DNA of 64,000 nt from Ignavibacteriales bacterium (lineage in GTDB: Bacteria; Bacteroidota; Ignavibacteria; Ignavibacteriales; SURF-24), in assembly GCA_026390815.1 (NCBI GenBank), contig JAPLFH010000054.1, positions 62,001 to 126,000 on the forward strand, written 5' to 3'. Shown piece by piece: positions 60,503 through 64,000 of this stretch (position 1 is its first letter; the number at the start of each line of letters is the position of its first letter). A program made the translations under genes and the position numbers. The notes beneath the pieces were generated by a model. It saw only the letters and a list, made by a program, of their open reading frames with translations. It had not been told where the DNA came from and did not search any database.

Positions 60503-62011
60503 CTATAAACTACTTATGGCATCAATTCCTTCTGGCATAGGCAAATAAAATTTAACTGGCTGTAACTGCCCATCCCTTTTAATAATTCTTTCCACACGTT
60601 TTTTAATAATTACACTGTGTTCTATAAAAATATCATCTTCTATTATCGAGCCGAAAATATAGCTGGTCCCTTTTATTAAAACATTCTTTCCAATAATTAA
60701 AGGAAAGTCATCGCTGCCGGTCATATTTACGCTTGATTCTATACGGCTGTTTTCGCCAATAACAATATTTCCTTTAATAATATCACCTGAAAGAATTTCC
60801 ACATTATTTTCAATAACAAAACTCTGGTTATAAAAACAGGAGAGATGTACATTTTCCCAAACAGTTACATTCTTACCAAAAACAACATTGCCGTTTACAT
60901 AAACATTTTTTTTCAAAACAAGGTTGTAATTAAGTTTTACTCCGTTGCCGATATGTACTCCTTTACCAATCTCAATATCGAGTGGAATTCCTTTTTTATC
61001 CATTTCTAAAATTTCATCAATAACATTTTCATCGATAAAGAAATCTTCTGGATCATTTATTTCAATTACATCCTTTAGTTTTTCATAAGCCAGGGAGCGC
61101 GCCAAAGCCTCCATTTCTCTTAAAACAGATTTGTTATTGAAACCCATTAGAACATATTGATAGCATGGGCTAACAGCACCAACAACATATCCATTTTGAT
61201 TGAATAAGGAAATAAGATCCGTAATATAAATTTCTTTCTGAACGTTATCGTTGGTTAAACTGCCAATCAATTGGAATAATTTTTTAGAGTTAAATGCGTA
61301 GACACCTGAATTAAATTCATTATTATCAATTAATTCTTTTTTTGTATAAGAATAAATTTTGTTTTTATATTTTAATTTATATGGTTCATCTTCCTGCAAA
61401 TGAAGAATATCCTTATGTTCAATAATCTCAATTACTTTGTCAAGATCATCACCGGAGGATTTACCATTTATATCCTTTGTTTTTACCCGGATAATTCTGC
61501 CGTAATTATTCAATTCGGGAGCACCTTTATAAATTCCGGTAAGCACCATCATATCGCAATGCGATTCAATAAATTTTTCTCTGAACATCGTAATTGTATT
61601 TTCATCGATCAAACCCATATCACCAGGCAGAACGTAAATAATTCCATCAAATCTTGCGGGATCAATCCGGTCTAACGCAACCTGAACAGCATGACCTGTA
61701 CCATTTTGTTCTTCCTGCAAAGCAAACAATGTGTTTTTTCTTTTCCCAATTACTTCCATAACATCCCGGGCTTTTATTCCAACTACAATAATATTATTGA
61801 TATCCGGGATTGCCTTAACGCAAGTGTTATACACTCTTTCAACTGTTGGAATATTCCAAATACTGTGCAGCATTTTTGATCGATGAGATTTAATTCTTTT
61901 ACCATGACCAGCCGCAAGTATAATAGCTGTTTCTTTGAATTGAAAATTAAAATCTGAAGATAATTCATCTACAGATTCGTACAGTTTTTTAGATTCTACC
62001 GTTTCTTCCAT
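60503..62011 (-). CDS. GlmU-like sugar nucleotidyltransferase
   Basis: 502 residues. After about 30 extra N-terminal residues comes a nucleotidyltransferase domain with ILAAGHGKRIKSHRSKMLHS, QEEQNGTGHAVQVAL and VLPGDMGLI, as in GlmU uridylyltransferase. The C-terminal third is a left-handed beta-helix of hexapeptide repeats (IGKGVHIGNGVKLN, VYVNGNVVFGKNVTVWENV). The GlmU acetyltransferase residues are not recognisable, so it may make UDP-GlcNAc or another nucleotide sugar without the acetyl-transfer step. Confidence 0.75.
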   Translation of the reverse strand: MEETVESKKLYESVDELSSDFNFQFKETAIILAAGHGKRIKSHRSKMLHSIWNIPTVERVYNTCVKAIPDINNIIVVGIKARDVMEVIGKRKNTLFALQEEQNGTGHAVQVALDRIDPARFDGIIYVLPGDMGLIDENTITMFREKFIESHCDMMVLTGIYKGAPELNNYGRIIRVKTKDINGKSSGDDLDKVIEIIEHKDILHLQEDEPYKLKYKNKIYSYTKKELIDNNEFNSGVYAFNSKKLFQLIGSLTNDNVQKEIYITDLISLFNQNGYVVGAVSPCYQYVLMGFNNKSVLREMEALARSLAYEKLKDVIEINDPEDFFIDENVIDEILEMDKKGIPLDIEIGKGVHIGNGVKLNYNLVLKKNVYVNGNVVFGKNVTVWENVHLSCFYNQSFVIENNVEILSGDIIKGNIVIGENSRIESSVNMTGSDDFPLIIGKNVLIKGTSYIFGSIIEDDIFIEHSVIIKKRVERIIKRDGQLQPVKFYLPMPEGIDAISSL

Positions 62012-62263
62012 TTTACCCCTTTAAAATATTTTTCATTTGAATCCGAATTGTTTTTCTAAGTAATTATAAAATAACTCAATAAAATTTCAAAGACAATTTT
62101 GCACAAGAAGTTTTCTTTTTGTTTATACTTTGGAAAAGATGATTTATTTATGGTTTTGGACTATTTATGTTTGCTGTGGTTTCCTTGACAACCATGACTA
62201 TTTTTGTTATGTTTTCACCCAATACAACGGCAAAAAAGTATTTATAAAAATTGGAGAAGTTCT

Positions 62264-63673
62264 ATGAAGTTTTTTACTTTAAAAATAATAATTTCCTTTT
62301 TTTTATTCCTGAACGCTGCCTCATTTAGCCAAACTGGGGATTGGAAATATGTTCAGAAAATTTCCTTTCCAGCTACACTGGCAGATTCTACCATTAGTCC
62401 ATATTCATGCGTAGTTGATTCAAAAGATAATTTGTGGATTATATCAGCCCGGGTTACAAGCGCATCTGCACATAATGCACTTTTTAAAGCTGGACCGGAA
62501 GATACTTTATTAACAGAAGTAGTTGATTACACAGCCAAGGGTGATACTTTAAATGTTAGAGCATTAATAGGTTTAACCGCAATAGATGATGATATTCTTG
62601 TTACCTCTAAATGTAATAAGTTAATTCATCCGGCTGGTGTATCCAGGGGATATTATTATTTAGATGGAGATACAAGTAAAGCAACTCTTTATGGCTTTAA
62701 TATGGGCAATGCAGGATGGGGAACGGAAGTTTACGGTATTACAGCTACAAAGGATTCAATTGTATTTGCGGGTTTAGCTTACGGTGGAACTTCCATACGT
62801 GGTTATAATTTTTCTTTATCCAGAACTGCACCTGGTTATGCCGCATATATTGATATGGCTAGCTTAACTCCAGCAGAACCTGGTGGTCCAAATTCAGGTG
62901 GATTTGATATTATAAGAGATTGCGCTGTTGATCCAAATGAAGATTACAATAACCCGGAAACAGTTTGGTACACTTCCAGAAATTCTTTAAATAGTACTAG
63001 TGCAAATGGTGGAATAGCAAGATGGGCAGGTGGAACACAAACCGATCCTAAAAGTTATGTTGGACAAAGAGTTACAGATGCCTCAAGCGATCTATCGGTT
63101 GGTTCCTGGATTCCTTATGGAATTACAATAGATAACAAACACAAACTTTGGGTTGCTGGAATAGATACAACCAGAAGATGGGTAAAAGCATTTGAGGTTG
63201 ATAATTTTAACTTTGCTAATGCAGTGGAAGAATTACCGGCACAATATAGTACATCTAACCCGGATCCAAATGGCGCTCCTTTACGTATGCCAACGGATGT
63301 GGCTTTTACAAAAGATGGTTATACAGCTTATGTAATAGATGCAGCTCAAAAGGCAGCTTACAGATTTTCTTCTAAACCCACTGGTGTTGAAAATGAAAAA
63401 ACACAACCGATTTTGTTTGCACTTAAACAGAACTACCCAAACCCATTCAATCCTTCAACTGTAATCAGTTATTCGTTGCCAAAAGGTATGAATGTAAAAT
63501 TGGTTGTAACAAATTCGCTTGGACAGGAAATAGCAACATTAATTGATGGATTTAAGTTGGCTGGTAATTATTCAAAAACATTTAATGCGCAAAATCTTTC
63601 TAGCGGAATTTATTTTTATACCTTAAAAGCAGATAATCTGATGTTTAGCAAAAAGATGATGCTTGTTAGATAA
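62264..63673 (+). CDS. Secreted protein with T9SS sorting domain
   Basis: About 469 residues from ATG 62264, with GGAG 7 bp upstream and a signal peptide right after it (FFLFLNAASFSQ); the frame is open to 62204. The body has repeats of the type PYSCVVDSKDNLWIISARV and PYGITIDNKHKLWVAGID, suggesting a beta-propeller of the NHL/SMP-30 kind. The tail is a T9SS sorting domain (LKQNYPNPFNPSTVISYSLP, ending SKKMMLVR). An extracellular or surface binding or hydrolase role is inferred. Confidence 0.8.
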   Translation: MKFFTLKIIISFFLFLNAASFSQTGDWKYVQKISFPATLADSTISPYSCVVDSKDNLWIISARVTSASAHNALFKAGPEDTLLTEVVDYTAKGDTLNVRALIGLTAIDDDILVTSKCNKLIHPAGVSRGYYYLDGDTSKATLYGFNMGNAGWGTEVYGITATKDSIVFAGLAYGGTSIRGYNFSLSRTAPGYAAYIDMASLTPAEPGGPNSGGFDIIRDCAVDPNEDYNNPETVWYTSRNSLNSTSANGGIARWAGGTQTDPKSYVGQRVTDASSDLSVGSWIPYGITIDNKHKLWVAGIDTTRRWVKAFEVDNFNFANAVEELPAQYSTSNPDPNGAPLRMPTDVAFTKDGYTAYVIDAAQKAAYRFSSKPTGVENEKTQPILFALKQNYPNPFNPSTVISYSLPKGMNVKLVVTNSLGQEIATLIDGFKLAGNYSKTFNAQNLSSGIYFYTLKADNLMFSKKMMLVR

Positions 63674-63969
63674 TTTTATTGGTTCTTGATGCTGGGTAAT
63701 TGATTTGATAGAATGAGAAACTGTTATCCAGCATCCGATCTTAAATCACTTTTCTGTTGCCATTCTACTCCAGCTAAACTTTGTTATTAATTTTAATTCA
63801 TGCCCCACTTTGTTCAATACACTCTATCAAATAATATATTTTTCAAAGTTACTGGAAAATAATTTTTGCACAATAATATTAACCAAGGAATTAGTCAACA
63901 ATATTTTTATTATTTTAGCAAAAAGAATTTCATTCGTTATTTATCAAAGAAAAATTGAGTAGAACCAAT

Positions 63970-64000
63970 ATGGAAAAAATATTTAAATGTCTTGGCTTGG
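63970..64000 (+). CDS. Possible start of a gene cut by the window end
   Basis: ATG at 63970 opens ten codons (MEKIFKCLGL) and continues past the window. There is no strong ribosome binding site. The 296-bp stretch before it (63674-63969) holds only AT-rich DNA and one long-looped inverted repeat, GATGCTGG (63688-63695) with CCAGCATC (63728-63735). Confidence 0.25.
   Translation, partial: MEKIFKCLGL

Noticed and set aside
63688-63735. Inverted repeat GATGCTGG/CCAGCATC after the last T9SS gene
   Set aside because: The loop is 32 nt and no T-run follows, so it is not convincing as a terminator.

Overview
The window looks like a chromosomal contig from a member of the Bacteroidota/Chlorobi group, most probably class Ignavibacteria (inference). 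The evidence is low G+C DNA, four secreted proteins ending in the QNYPNPFNP-type C-terminal sorting domain of the type IX secretion system, an S46 dipeptidyl-peptidase, a PG_1098/THUMP-like methyltransferase, and several promoters of the Bacteroidota form TTTG-N19-23-TAnnTTTG (an exact example lies at 40149-40179). No rRNA, tRNA, CRISPR array or prophage was found.

Region by region. 1-19122 holds mixed housekeeping and accessory genes: a TPR membrane protein cut by the window edge, a fused acyl-CoA ligase/ACP/acyltransferase, a methyltransferase, two GNATs, a YbaK deacylase, a cupin, a hybrid histidine kinase, a PAP2 phosphatase, a phosphohexomutase, a zinc-ribbon protein, the S46 peptidase, two outer-membrane barrel proteins, a PspC protein and an ornithine aminotransferase. 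Between the two barrel genes lies a 420-bp G-rich array of GGGAAA/GGGAAACGGG units, built by nested duplication and full of G-quadruplex-type runs. 19123-22126 is an accessory island: a decayed HigB/RelE toxin next to an intact antitoxin, then a 117-bp MITE and a 1624-bp IS1182-type insertion sequence with matching ends. Each is inserted exactly in the 4-nt loop of a 10-bp-stem palindrome and has duplicated that loop. Further hairpins follow. 22127-28046 encodes secreted proteins, three of them with T9SS tails, plus a YjbQ-family enzyme.

28273-37294 is the conserved translation and RNA-decay cluster rimP-nusA-infB-rbfA-truB-ribF-rpsO-pnp, with a terminator hairpin immediately before rimP that may act as an attenuator. 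37395-50299 is a dense, mostly single-strand housekeeping run: a Dus enzyme, RNase E/G, transaldolase, gcvT, a ComB-family phosphatase, ftsK, lolA, a flippase-like membrane protein, a barrel protein, uppP, a cyclophilin lipoprotein and holA. 50469-58780 carries an ECF sigma factor with a membrane partner, an FAD oxidoreductase, a second hybrid kinase, an UpxY/NusG-like antiterminator joined to a YhaM-type exonuclease, a TPR protein, a secreted TonB-like protein and a sirtuin. 58840-64000 has queD-queE, rpsT, a GlmU-like nucleotidyltransferase, a T9SS-exported protein and the first codons of a possible further gene.

The most unusual signals are the IS/MITE pair that targets hairpin loops, the G-quadruplex-prone array, and the terminator hairpin just upstream of rimP-nusA-infB. 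I did not find a clearly new multi-gene defence or metabolic system.
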